Of a DNA stretch of 64,000 bases, positions 37,110 to 46,710 are shown piece by piece. Location of the stretch: assembly GCF_016863275.1 (NCBI RefSeq), contig NZ_BOOO01000015.1, positions 186,001 through 250,000 of the forward strand, given 5' to 3'. The position numbers and the translations under genes are program-made. Source of the stretch: Planotetraspora mira (GTDB taxonomy: Bacteria; Actinomycetota; Actinomycetes; Streptosporangiales; Streptosporangiaceae). Position 1 is the first letter of the stretch. Each line of letters starts with the position of its first letter. The notes under the pieces are model-generated. The model did no database searches. It was not told where the DNA came from and saw only the letters and a program-made list of their open reading frames with translations.

Positions 37110-38579
37110 ATGGCAAAGCCTGAGGTGAGCGTGATCCTGCCGATGCGGGACGCGGGCGGATGGCTGCGGGACGCTCTCGACTCCATCGACGCCCAGAGGT
37201 TCCGTCACCGTGTCGAGGTGATCCTCGTCGAGGAGGGCTCCGGCGGAGAATCCGCCGACGAGGTCCGAGTGCTCGGCAAGCCCATGCGCCGTGCCGAGAC
37301 GGTCGCCGCCGCCGTGGCCGGAGCGCAGGGACGTCATGTCGCCTTCCTCGACACCGGCGACGTCTACGTGCCCGGAGGACTGGACGGCCTGATGGAGCTG
37401 GCCGCGCGGCATGACGCCGACGTGGTCGTCGGTGACATGGTCGGCACGGCTCCCGGCTGCGCGTGGCGCAAGGAGCTCGCGCTCGGGGAGCGGGTCATCG
37501 GCTCTGTCGCCGAGGCGCCGGACATCGTGTGCGGCGGGCCCGCCTCGAACAAACTCTTCGCGCGTGAGCTGGTGGCGACCACACGGGCGGATCTCTCCAG
37601 CGGCGTCCCGGCCCTGCTGGCGCTCATGCTCGACGCGCGCAGCCTGGTGCTGAGCGATCAGGTCTGCTGCCGGTCGGCCCGCGAACAGAGCGCACCTCAA
37701 GGGGAAGGCCACGGGGTCATGGCCCTCCTCGCGGACGCCGAGCAGGTCGCCGGCCACTGCGAGGGCCGTCCGCCCGCGGTGCGGAGGGCGCTCATGCGCT
37801 GGGTGGGCGCCACACAGCTCCGTCACGCCGAGACCGCGGCGACCTCTCTCGACGACGCCGGGCTCGCCGACTTCGCCCACCGGACGTCGATCATGTTCAA
37901 GGAGATCTCCCCTCCGGTGATGACCGAGATCCTCACGGAGGTGCTGGCCCGGCGCGGCGCCCGTCTGGACGACGGGCTGCGCGCGATCGGGACCTGCAGG
38001 GGAGAGCCGGAGACGATCAGGCGGCCGGTGTCCCGGGGGCGGCTCCGCGTGCTCGCGGGCCGCGTCTACCTGGACCTGCCCGATCTCGAGACGTTCGGCG
38101 ACCTGCTCAGGGTCCAGCCGCTCACCGCCGTCGTCTGCAGGGTGCGCACGGCCGGCCACGCCACCCTGCTCCGCGTGGGTGGCCAGGTCCTCGCACCCGG
38201 GTTCCTCGCGACGCAGGGAGAGGTGCGCACCGACCTGCTGCTCGAGGTGGGCGATGCCGTCTGCCGCAGGGACGTGCAGGTCACCCGGGCCAAGCCCGGG
38301 TTCTTCTCCTGGTCCTGCGATCTGCCCCAGCGTGCCCTGCCGTACGGCGAGGCGGGACTGCGGCTCGTCGCCCGCGACCGGTTCGGAGCCGAGACCGCGC
38401 TGCCGCTCAGCGTCATCCGGGACGACCGCGCGGTGGCCGACTTCGACGGGCGCCGCGTCAGGTTGCGCGCCACCCCCGAAGGGGCGGGGCTCGTCACCAC
38501 CAGGACGGGACCGCTGCGCTGTGCCGTGACGAGGGCGCGGGTTCTCGGAGCGGCGATGCGGGGGACCGTCCACCGCTGA
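37110..38579 (+). CDS. GT2-type glycosyltransferase-like protein
   Basis: A 489-residue protein. Residues 1-100 begin as a GT-A domain (VSVILPMRDAGGWLRDALDSIDAQRF, VEVILVEEG, HVAFLDTGDVYVPGGLDGLMELAARHDADVVVGD), but the usual DxD is LDTGD, so metal binding may be altered. GPASNKLFARELV matches the segment also found in the two following large proteins (TNKLWRRSFWD, ANKVFRRAFWD). The C-terminal 170 residues are beta-rich and unrecognised. ATG 37110 follows GGGGGGAAGA. It may be a partly degenerate or specialised transferase of the locus. Confidence 0.75.
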   Translation: MAKPEVSVILPMRDAGGWLRDALDSIDAQRFRHRVEVILVEEGSGGESADEVRVLGKPMRRAETVAAAVAGAQGRHVAFLDTGDVYVPGGLDGLMELAARHDADVVVGDMVGTAPGCAWRKELALGERVIGSVAEAPDIVCGGPASNKLFARELVATTRADLSSGVPALLALMLDARSLVLSDQVCCRSAREQSAPQGEGHGVMALLADAEQVAGHCEGRPPAVRRALMRWVGATQLRHAETAATSLDDAGLADFAHRTSIMFKEISPPVMTEILTEVLARRGARLDDGLRAIGTCRGEPETIRRPVSRGRLRVLAGRVYLDLPDLETFGDLLRVQPLTAVVCRVRTAGHATLLRVGGQVLAPGFLATQGEVRTDLLLEVGDAVCRRDVQVTRAKPGFFSWSCDLPQRALPYGEAGLRLVARDRFGAETALPLSVIRDDRAVADFDGRRVRLRATPEGAGLVTTRTGPLRCAVTRARVLGAAMRGTVHR

Positions 38580-38629
38580 TCGACGCGCCGGACACCGCCA
38601 TCCGACGGACGAGTTCTAAGGATTCACCT

Positions 38630-41600
38630 GTGCCTCGTATCAGCGTCATCGTCCCGATCTACGACGTGGAGCTCTATCTTCCCGCCTGCCTGGAGTCGGT
38701 GTCGGCGCAGACCTGGGAGGACATCGAGGTCGTCATGGTCGACGACGGATCCCCCGATTCCAGCGCGGAGATCGCGCGGGGGTTCGCGGAGCGGGACGAG
38801 CGGTTCCGGCTGGTCCGCCAGGGCAACCTCGGGCTGGGCGCGGCGCGGGACACGGGGGTGCGCCACGCGACCGGTGACTTCCTCGCCTTCCTCGACAGTG
38901 ACGACCTGCTCCCGCCGTACGCGCTCGAGTACATGCTGGCGAGCCTGCTGGAGTCCGGTTCCGATCTGGCCACGGGCAACGTCGGCAGGTATGACGGGCG
39001 ACGGGTCCGGCAGTCGGCGATGCACCGGGTCGTCTTCTCCGGCCCGGCGACGACCACGCATGTGACGCGGACCGGCGTCCTGATGAGGGACCGGCAGGTC
39101 ACCAACAAGTTGTGGCGCCGGTCGTTCTGGGACGCCCACGGGTTCAGCTTCCCCCGCGGCGTGCTGTACGAGGACATGCTCGTGGCGTTGCGGGGCCACG
39201 TCCTGGCGGGCTCCGTCGACGTGCTGCCGGCCCAGGTGTACCTGTGGCGCGAGCGCACCGCGGGCAGCCGGTCGATCACTCAGGACAAGACCCGCGTACG
39301 GCATCTCGACGACCGCTTCTCCGCTGTGCGGTCGGTGCGGGAGTTCCTCGTGGCCGAAGGCCTCGCGGCTCACCTCCCCGCCTGGGACCACGCCGTCCTC
39401 GACAGCGACCTGACGAATTTCCTCGACGTCCTCGACCAGGCGCCGGAGGCCTACCGCGGTCGCTTCCTCGATCTCGCCGGCGACTATCTGGACGGCGTCT
39501 CGCCCGCGGTGTTCGACGGGTTGCCCGCCATCAGGCGGCTGGAATGGCATCTCGTCCGGCACAGGAGGCCCGCGGACCTGCTCGAGGTCGTCGCATGGGA
39601 CCGCCAGGCGGTGTCAGGCGCCAGGCTGGTGAGACGGCTGGGGCGGTCCTATCTGGCCACACCGTTGCTGGAACGGCTGCCCGCCGCGCTCTCGCGCGTC
39701 GGAGACACCCTCCACCACCGGATCGACGAGATCGGCTGGCGGGACGGCAGGCTGGTCGTGGAGGGACGGACGACGCCTCGGCATCTGCGGCCGACCCGGC
39801 GGTTCCATCAGCAGGTCTTCGCGTCGCTCGTCCAGGAGGAGACGGGACGGCGTGTCCGCGTCGGCGCGTCGGTCAGGCGCGCGAAGGTCTCCCGGGGTGG
39901 GCACGACGACCGCGAGGACTGGGGCGGGTTCCGTCTGACCATCGATCCGAGGCGTCTCGGCGCCGCCGACGAGGGACTGTGGCACGTCGAGATGCGACTG
40001 GTCCACCGGGGCACGCTCGTGCGGGGGCCGCTGGCGGATCCGGGAGCCGGCCGGCCGGCGCAGGTGGGCGCCCGGCCTCTCGGGCGGGATCGGTACGTCG
40101 TGCCGCTGCTCACGGAGGCCGGGCTCCTGACCCTGCGGATCGAGAGCGAGCGGGCGCGGGTCGTCAGGCAGAGCCTGTGGGGCGGCCGGTTGCGCCTGGA
40201 GGGCCGGGTCGTGACGGGCACAGTGACCGGCACAGTGACCGGCAGAGCGACGCGCACGGCCAAGGGCGGTGCTCGGCATGGGACGAAGGGCGGCGCGGCG
40301 CGTGCCGTCAAGCGCGGGGCGAGGTCCCGGGTCGGCGAGGACGTGGGCCTCGGCCCGGAGCCGGTGCTCCGGGTGACGCGCAGGCCCGGCGGTGTGCCGC
40401 TGCTCTACCCGATCAGGATCGACGGCCGCGTGTTCACGGCCGACATCGACCTGCGTGACGTCCTTCCGGCGCGTGGATCGGCGGTCGCCGAGAGAGGGCT
40501 GCCGGACCGGCCCGCCGAATGGCGGGTCGAGGTGCGGTCGGCCGACGGCGTGCTGACGCCGGTGACCTTCGCCGAGGACCTGCCCGAGGGGCGCCACGGC
40601 CTCGCCGGACGGGAGATCGTCGTGTCCCGCGACCACGGCGGTGGGCTCGTGCTGCGGGACCAGCCCGCCGCCGCGTTCGTGGACCTGGCGGAGTGGCTGC
40701 CGGGCGGCGAACTGCTGATCGAAGGCGGCTTCGCCGAGCCGTACGAGACGGACGCCCTGGTGATCCGCTCGCGCGACGGCAGAGTCGAGCGGACGGCGCC
40801 GATCGAGGGGACGGGCGCCCGGTTCCGGGCGCGGCTCACGCCGGAGGGCGTCGGCTCTCCGCTGGGCCGGCTTCCGCTGCCGCGCGGCCGGTACGGCCTG
40901 GCCGTCAGGGTCAGGGGCTCGGACCGGGAGTTGCCGGTCGAGTTCACGCCCGACTTCGCGCTGGTTCACGAGACGGCCCGTCGCACCTTCACTCTCGACG
41001 GGGACGCGACCGGGCATGCGGTCCTCGTCGTGAGCGGCGACCTGTCGGGCGACGAGAGGGGCGTGCGGGCCCAGCGGGCACTGCGCAAGGAGGCCTACCC
41101 GGCGCTGCGCGACAAGCCGCTGTGGCCCGCGGTCCTCTTCGACTGCGACGACGGCACGGCGTTCTCCGACAGCCCTCGCGCCATCTACCAGGAGCTCGCC
41201 CGGCGGAACACGGAGCTCACCGTCCTGTGGAACGTGCACGACGGGCAGGTGGCCCTGCCCGGCGACGTGGAGGCGGTGCGCACGCACGGCCGGGAGTACT
41301 ACGAGGCGCTCGCCCGCTGCCGTTACGTCGTCACCAACGACCATCTGCCGCCGTGGTTCGAGCGGCGGGCCGGTCAGACCGTCCTGCAGACCTGGCACGG
41401 ATCCCCGCTGGAGAAGGTCGGCCACGACGGGGCCGTGCGGCACGGGCGGCTGTCCAGGCAGGTCGGGCAGTGGAGTCACCTGCTCTCGGCCGGGCCCTGG
41501 TGGACGCCGCTGCTGCGGGAGGCCTTCGGATTCCACGGGGAGATCGTGGAGGTGGGCCTGCCGCGCAACGACGTCCTGCGGGCCCCCGGCCACGAGGCGG

Positions 41601-42106
41601 CGGCCGTGCGTGTTCGGAGGAGGCTCGGAGTCCCGGACGGATGGCGGCTCGTGCTGTACGCCCCGGAGGGGGAGGAGACGCTCGACCTCGAACGGGTCGT
41701 GGCCGCGCTCCAGGACGACCGTGTGCTGCTGGCCCGGCGCGCGGACGCAGGGCGGCCGGCGCCCGCCGGCGTCCTCGACGTGTCGGCGTTCCCGGACGGG
41801 CACGAGCTCTACCTCGCCGCCGACGCGCTGGTGACGGACTACTCCAGGGCGATGTTCGACTTCGCCGTGACAGGCCGTCCGATCCTCTTCCACGTCGGCG
41901 CTCCGCGCACCGGCCTCTACCTCGACTTCCAGGCCGAGGCGCCGGGCCCGTTGCTGCGCGGCGCCGACGAGGTCGCCGAGGCGATCCGGAACCTCGGGGA
42001 GGTCGCGGAGAAGTACGCGGGCCTGGGCGACGCCTTCGTCGCGCGGTACTGCCCGCTGGACGACGGCCGGGCCGCCGCCCGGGTGGCCGACCGGCTGTTC
42101 GCCTGA
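38630..42106 (+). CDS. Bifunctional GT2 glycosyltransferase / CDP-glycerol glycerophosphotransferase
   Basis: An 1158-residue fusion. Residues 1-230: GT2 domain, PRISVIVPIYDVELYLPACLESV, VVMVDDGSPDSSAEI and FLAFLDSDDLLPPYALEYM with the DxD. Residues about 230-780: helical then beta-rich linker regions, with a repeat GTVTGTVTGRATRTAKGG near 525. Residues about 815-1150: Glyphos_transf domain, with WHGSPLEKVGHD, GLPRNDVL, LYAPEGEE and VTDYSRAMFDFAVTGRPILFHV. By family it would add a sugar and a polyol-phosphate unit to a teichoic-acid-like polymer. GTG 38630 follows AAGGA. It is 51 bp from the previous gene. Confidence 0.88.
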   Translation: MPRISVIVPIYDVELYLPACLESVSAQTWEDIEVVMVDDGSPDSSAEIARGFAERDERFRLVRQGNLGLGAARDTGVRHATGDFLAFLDSDDLLPPYALEYMLASLLESGSDLATGNVGRYDGRRVRQSAMHRVVFSGPATTTHVTRTGVLMRDRQVTNKLWRRSFWDAHGFSFPRGVLYEDMLVALRGHVLAGSVDVLPAQVYLWRERTAGSRSITQDKTRVRHLDDRFSAVRSVREFLVAEGLAAHLPAWDHAVLDSDLTNFLDVLDQAPEAYRGRFLDLAGDYLDGVSPAVFDGLPAIRRLEWHLVRHRRPADLLEVVAWDRQAVSGARLVRRLGRSYLATPLLERLPAALSRVGDTLHHRIDEIGWRDGRLVVEGRTTPRHLRPTRRFHQQVFASLVQEETGRRVRVGASVRRAKVSRGGHDDREDWGGFRLTIDPRRLGAADEGLWHVEMRLVHRGTLVRGPLADPGAGRPAQVGARPLGRDRYVVPLLTEAGLLTLRIESERARVVRQSLWGGRLRLEGRVVTGTVTGTVTGRATRTAKGGARHGTKGGAARAVKRGARSRVGEDVGLGPEPVLRVTRRPGGVPLLYPIRIDGRVFTADIDLRDVLPARGSAVAERGLPDRPAEWRVEVRSADGVLTPVTFAEDLPEGRHGLAGREIVVSRDHGGGLVLRDQPAAAFVDLAEWLPGGELLIEGGFAEPYETDALVIRSRDGRVERTAPIEGTGARFRARLTPEGVGSPLGRLPLPRGRYGLAVRVRGSDRELPVEFTPDFALVHETARRTFTLDGDATGHAVLVVSGDLSGDERGVRAQRALRKEAYPALRDKPLWPAVLFDCDDGTAFSDSPRAIYQELARRNTELTVLWNVHDGQVALPGDVEAVRTHGREYYEALARCRYVVTNDHLPPWFERRAGQTVLQTWHGSPLEKVGHDGAVRHGRLSRQVGQWSHLLSAGPWWTPLLREAFGFHGEIVEVGLPRNDVLRAPGHEAAAVRVRRRLGVPDGWRLVLYAPEGEETLDLERVVAALQDDRVLLARRADAGRPAPAGVLDVSAFPDGHELYLAADALVTDYSRAMFDFAVTGRPILFHVGAPRTGLYLDFQAEAPGPLLRGADEVAEAIRNLGEVAEKYAGLGDAFVARYCPLDDGRAAARVADRLFA

Positions 42107-42127
42107 CGAGCCGACGGGATCGAAACG

Positions 42128-45100
42128 ATGGACCATGCACCCGCGTGCCGGCCGCTGCCTGCCCGCGTGCCCCCCGTGCTGTCGGTGATCGTGCCTGTCC
42201 TGGGCGGGGAGGAGCACCTCGAGGAGTGCCTCGACTCGCTCAGGGACCAGACCCTCACGGGGATCGAGATCGTCCTCGCCGGTCCTGCGGCGGGAGCCGT
42301 ACGGGATCGGTGGTCGTCCGTCGTCGTGCCGGAGGGCCGCGACGCGGGCACGGCGAGGAACGCCGGAGCGGAGCGGGCGACGGGGGCCTACCTGGCCTTC
42401 ACCGGCGTCGACTCCGTCGTGCCCGCCGGCGCCTACCGGACGCTCGTGGGAAGTCTCGAGGCCACCGGATCGGATCTGGCCTGCGGGAGGTCGGCTCCGC
42501 TGCCCGCGGGACGGGCGCCGGCCGTCGAGGAATGCGCCTGGCTTGCCGCCGAGGGGACCGACGGCGCCGATGTTCCGCGCACGCACGTCACGAGGCTTCC
42601 CCGGCTGATCCATGACCGATCGGTGGCGAACAAGGTCTTCCGCCGCGCGTTCTGGGACGAGCACCGATTCCGGTTCCCCGACGGCATGCCCGCGGACTTC
42701 CCCGTCGCCGTCCCCGCGCACGTGCTGTCCCGGTCGACGGACGTGCTGGGCGACGTCGTACGGCTGTGCCGCGCGGCGGACGACGAACCCGTCGACCCCG
42801 TACGGCGGCTGGCGGCCATGCTGGAGATCTCCGCACTTCTGGATCGGCGTGATCCCCGGCTGAGGCGACGCTGGGACAGGGAGGTGGAGGAGGCCCTCAC
42901 CGAGGTCCTCGACGCCGCCGTCGTCCAGAGGGATCTCGGCGGGTTGTGGACTCTCGCTCCCGCCCTCGTGGAGTTGCACCCGCACGCCGCCGACGGGTTC
43001 ACCGCGCTCAGGCGCCTCGTGTTCTTCCTGCTCACGCGGGGCATGGCGAAGGAGCTGTCGGAGGTCCAGCGATTCGCGGCAGAGCAGATCATGGATCGCG
43101 GCGTCGTCAGGCGAGGCCTGTTACGGCCCCGCTGGTTCCTCGACTATCCCTTCCTTTACGACGACAGGATTCCCGGCGAGGTCCACTCGGCGGAGCACGA
43201 CTTCGAGCTTCACGCCAGGGTCGACGACGTGCGAACCGGCGGCGACGGCGTGGTGCGGGTCGAGGGACACGCCTACATCGCCCATCTCGGCAGCCGGCGC
43301 AGCCACGTGGAACTCTGGCTCCAGCGTGGGGACGAGCGGATCGAGCTGCCGGTCAGGCGGGTTCCGCGGCCGGATGTGACCGCGGACTCCCGGCAGTCCG
43401 CCGCCTGCCATGACAGGTCGGGCTTCGTGGCCGAGGTGGCCGTGCACGGCCTTCCTCCCGGCCGATGGACGCTGCACGTGCTCGTCTCCGCCCGCGGGGT
43501 GACCCGGTCCGGCAGTGCCGCGGGCGGCCGGCACGCGGGCGAGCGGACGTTCCGGACCGGCGGAGTGCGGGTGACCCTCACGCGGGAGGACGGGCTGATC
43601 CTCAGGCCGGCCGGCCAGCCGGCACCCGCACCGTACGTGGGGGACCAGGTGACCGTGGTCGAGTGGACCGGCGCACACGAGTTGGTCCTGTCCGGAACGG
43701 GGGACGGGGACGGTGACGGGCACGGGTACGGGGACCGGATCGTGACGACCTGCGGGGCGGAACGCCACGAGTGGCCGCTGCGCCGCGACGGCGGCCGCTG
43801 GGCGGCGACGATCGGCAGGACGGCCGGGGGACTGCCCCTGCGCAGCGGAACATGGCGGGTGTCCACCGGCGGACGGCGACTGCGGCTGAGCCCGGATCTG
43901 GTGGCGGAACTGCCGGGGCCGCACACGACCCCACTCCACGAGATCTCCTTCAGGACCAACCTGGCCCGGGAGCTCAGCCTGACGGTCAGGCCCGCGCTGG
44001 GGCCTGGCGAGCGCGGCCGTTACGCGACCCTGCGGCGGCGCGGGCACGGCCCGTTCCGCAGAGGCGGCCTTCTCGGGGGTGTCCTCGTCCGCGACGGCCG
44101 CCGGCTCGGGGACGCCGCGCTGTTCGACAGCTACGGGGGCGGCCAGTACTCCTGCAACCCGAGGGCGATCTCCGAGGAACTCGCGCGCCGCAGCCCCGGC
44201 ACGGAGCTGATCTGGGTCACCAGGGACGGGCAGTTCACGGCGCCGGCGGGTGTGCGCACGGTCCTGTACGGCTCCCGCGAACACGAGCACGCCCTGCGCA
44301 CCAGTCGTTTCGTCGTGGCCAACAGGAGGACCCAGCCCAGCTGGTACCGCAAGCGTTCTGGCCAGTTGTTCGTGCAGACCTGGCACGGCACACCGCTCAA
44401 ACGCCTGGGCCGTGACATCGGCGCCATGCCGTACGCGCAGCGGGACCTGGACGGCGATCTGGAGCGCTATGCCGCTATGTGGGACGTGCTGGTCTCGCCC
44501 AACCCGTTCTCCACGCCGATCCTGCGAAGCGCGTTCGCCTACCGGGGGGAGGTGGTGAACTCGGGTTATCCCCGCAACGACGTGCTCTTCCGCCAGGGAC
44601 ACGGCCCGCGTGTGCGCCGCCTCCTCGACATCCCCGAGGAAAAGCGGATCGTCCTCTACGCGCCCACGTGGCGGGACGGCGAACCGACAGGGGAGGGTGA
44701 CCTCCGGATGCGGCTCGACGTCGATCGCGCCGTGGCGGCTCTGGGCGAGGACCACGTGCTGCTGGTGCGGGCGCACTACCTGGTGGCCGACCGGATGACC
44801 GTCCCACCCGGCGCCATCGATGTCTCGAGATTTCCGGATATGGCGGACCTGCTGGCCGCCGCGGACGTGCTCGTCACCGACTACTCGTCGGCCATGTTCG
44901 ACTTCGCCTGCACAGGCCGGCCGATGGTGTTCTTCACCTACGACCTCGAGCGCTACCGCGACGAGATGCGCGGGTTCTACTTCGACTTCGAGGCCGACGC
45001 CCCCGGGCCGATCGTCCATACATCCGACGAGGTCATCCAAGCCCTGAAATATGGCGATCCATCGTCCTACAAGGTCAGATACGACGATTTCCGATTTGCC

Positions 45101-45160
45101 TTCTGCCCGTGGGACGACGGACACGCCTCCGAACGAGTGGTCTCCAGGATGCTGACATGA
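42128..45160 (+). CDS. Bifunctional GT2-like / CDP-glycerol glycerophosphotransferase
   Basis: A 1010-residue paralogue of the preceding protein. The N-terminal GT2-like domain has VLSVIVPVLGGEEHLEECLDSLRDQ but its DxD position reads LAFTGVDSVVP, so catalysis is doubtful. Then come ANKVFRRAFWDEHRF and beta-rich segments with a GDGDGDGHGYGD run near residue 530. Residues about 640-1005 are a complete Glyphos_transf domain: QTWHGTPLKRLGRDIG, NSGYPRNDVLF, LYAPTWRDGEPT and VTDYSSAMFDFACTGRPMVFFTYDLERYRDEMRGFYFDFE, very like TagB/TagF. ATG 42128 is 21 bp after the previous stop. Its stop overlaps the GT39 ATG. Confidence 0.88.
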   Translation: MDHAPACRPLPARVPPVLSVIVPVLGGEEHLEECLDSLRDQTLTGIEIVLAGPAAGAVRDRWSSVVVPEGRDAGTARNAGAERATGAYLAFTGVDSVVPAGAYRTLVGSLEATGSDLACGRSAPLPAGRAPAVEECAWLAAEGTDGADVPRTHVTRLPRLIHDRSVANKVFRRAFWDEHRFRFPDGMPADFPVAVPAHVLSRSTDVLGDVVRLCRAADDEPVDPVRRLAAMLEISALLDRRDPRLRRRWDREVEEALTEVLDAAVVQRDLGGLWTLAPALVELHPHAADGFTALRRLVFFLLTRGMAKELSEVQRFAAEQIMDRGVVRRGLLRPRWFLDYPFLYDDRIPGEVHSAEHDFELHARVDDVRTGGDGVVRVEGHAYIAHLGSRRSHVELWLQRGDERIELPVRRVPRPDVTADSRQSAACHDRSGFVAEVAVHGLPPGRWTLHVLVSARGVTRSGSAAGGRHAGERTFRTGGVRVTLTREDGLILRPAGQPAPAPYVGDQVTVVEWTGAHELVLSGTGDGDGDGHGYGDRIVTTCGAERHEWPLRRDGGRWAATIGRTAGGLPLRSGTWRVSTGGRRLRLSPDLVAELPGPHTTPLHEISFRTNLARELSLTVRPALGPGERGRYATLRRRGHGPFRRGGLLGGVLVRDGRRLGDAALFDSYGGGQYSCNPRAISEELARRSPGTELIWVTRDGQFTAPAGVRTVLYGSREHEHALRTSRFVVANRRTQPSWYRKRSGQLFVQTWHGTPLKRLGRDIGAMPYAQRDLDGDLERYAAMWDVLVSPNPFSTPILRSAFAYRGEVVNSGYPRNDVLFRQGHGPRVRRLLDIPEEKRIVLYAPTWRDGEPTGEGDLRMRLDVDRAVAALGEDHVLLVRAHYLVADRMTVPPGAIDVSRFPDMADLLAAADVLVTDYSSAMFDFACTGRPMVFFTYDLERYRDEMRGFYFDFEADAPGPIVHTSDEVIQALKYGDPSSYKVRYDDFRFAFCPWDDGHASERVVSRMLT

Positions 45161-46710
45161 ACCTCGTCCTCCCCCGCATGGCGCGCCTGTCCATCCCCCG
45201 CACGGCCGCCTGCGTCGCCGTACCGGCCGTGCTGGCGCTCGTCGCCGGGCTGTGGGACCTGGGCGGACCGCCTGTCTGGCGGGACGAGGCGGCGACGGTC
45301 AGCGCGGTGACCAGGACGCCGGCCCAGCTCGCGCACCTGTTGAGCGGCGTCGACGCGGTGCACGGCCTCTACTACGCGGTCATGCACGTCGTCGCCGTGG
45401 TGTTCGGGACCGGCGAGGTGGCGCTGCGCCTGCCCTCCGTCCTGGCCGGAGTGCTCGCCGCCGCGGGCGTGGGCGCGCTCGGGCGGGCGCTCGGCGACCC
45501 CCGAGCCGGTCTGTACGGCGGGGCCCTGATGGCCATGACGCCGGTCTTCTCCCGTTACGTGCAGGAGGCCAGGCCGTACCCGATGACGATGGCGGCGACC
45601 GTCGGTGTGACCCTGCTGCTCCTGCGCGCGGTCCGCGAGTCGTCGAGGAGGGCCTTCCTGCTGTACGGCACGGCCCTCGCGGTCCTGGCCTTCCTGAACC
45701 TGTTCGCAGTCCTCGTGGTGGGAGCGCACGGCGTCTACGTCGTCTGGTCGCGGGGGCCCCTCGGGAGATGGGCCGCGGCCGCGTTCCTGGCCTTGGCGGC
45801 GGCCGCTCCGCTCGCGTGGATCGCGTCCGGGCAGAGTGACCAGATCGGCTGGATCTCCGCACCCGACGCGGGGGACGCCGGGATGCTCGTGGTCCAGCTC
45901 TTCGGGGACCTCGGAGCGTCGACCCCCGCATGGGTGGGAGTCGCCCCCCTGGCGTGGGGTCTCACGATCTTCGGGCTCACCCGCCGGATCCGGCGGACCA
46001 GACGAGCCCGGCACGGCGTGGAGACCCGCGCGCCGTCGACCGAGCTGACCCGGCTGGCGTTGCCCTGGCTGCTGATCCCGCCGCTCGTGTTGTTCGCCGC
46101 CTCGTGGGCGGCGCATCCGGTCTACGTCTTCCGGTACGTCTTCTCCAGCGTGCCCGCCGCCGCGCTCCTCGCCGGAGCGGGGCTGGCCGCGCTGCCCTGG
46201 AAGAGCGCCGTCGCGCTCCTCTGCGTGGCGTTCGGGTTGTCGCTCCCGGGGCAGATCGCGACGCGCGGGGCCGACGGCAGGCAGGACGACCCCGAGCCCG
46301 TCGCGGCGGTGCTCGCGTCCACGGCGCGGCAGGGAGACGGGGTGATGTTCGTCCCCGGCAAGGTCAGGAAGTACGAGCTCGTGTACCCGGATGTCTTCGC
46401 GCGCCTGGACGACGTCGCCCTGTCCAGGTCGCCGCGCCGAGACGGAACCTTCGCCGGCCGCCACGTCGGGCGCCGGGCGCTGGCCGACCGTCTGACCGGC
46501 ATCCCCACCGTCTGGGTGGTCGGCCACACCGGGAAGACCCGGAACTGGCAGATCGACGTCCTGAACGGCTCCTACACCCCCACGGGCCGGTGGGCGTCAC
46601 GCGGGTTCTTCGTCGTGCGCTATGAACGGCCGCCGGGTGTGCCCTCTTCGGCTCCGGCGGCCGTCCGACCGCAGGCTCAGGCGAGCTCGAAGGGCGCGGG
46701 CATCGGGTAG
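45157..46710 (+). CDS. GT39-type integral membrane glycosyltransferase
   Basis: A 517-residue membrane protein with about ten hydrophobic segments. The first external loop has PPVWRDEAATVSAV, where the acidic pair matches the catalytic D/E of GT39/ArnT-type (GT-C) transferases, and the segment RYVQEARPYPMTMAATV is characteristic of that group. It would use a polyprenyl-phosphate sugar outside the membrane. The last 150 residues are a soluble domain. ATG 45157 overlaps the preceding stop (ATGA). Its 3' end overlaps the opposing Stealth gene by 34 bp, so there is no room for a terminator. Confidence 0.85.
   Translation: MNLVLPRMARLSIPRTAACVAVPAVLALVAGLWDLGGPPVWRDEAATVSAVTRTPAQLAHLLSGVDAVHGLYYAVMHVVAVVFGTGEVALRLPSVLAGVLAAAGVGALGRALGDPRAGLYGGALMAMTPVFSRYVQEARPYPMTMAATVGVTLLLLRAVRESSRRAFLLYGTALAVLAFLNLFAVLVVGAHGVYVVWSRGPLGRWAAAAFLALAAAAPLAWIASGQSDQIGWISAPDAGDAGMLVVQLFGDLGASTPAWVGVAPLAWGLTIFGLTRRIRRTRRARHGVETRAPSTELTRLALPWLLIPPLVLFAASWAAHPVYVFRYVFSSVPAAALLAGAGLAALPWKSAVALLCVAFGLSLPGQIATRGADGRQDDPEPVAAVLASTARQGDGVMFVPGKVRKYELVYPDVFARLDDVALSRSPRRDGTFAGRHVGRRALADRLTGIPTVWVVGHTGKTRNWQIDVLNGSYTPTGRWASRGFFVVRYERPPGVPSSAPAAVRPQAQASSKGAGIG

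Noticed and set aside
39614-42985. 1123-codon open frame antisense to the transferase genes
   Set aside because: Composition is Arg/Gly/Pro/His-rich shadow sequence spanning the junction of two clear sense genes.
42128-45160. Frameshift between GT2 and Glyphos domains
   Set aside because: The frame is continuous with consistent codon bias throughout; the preceding protein has the same fusion.
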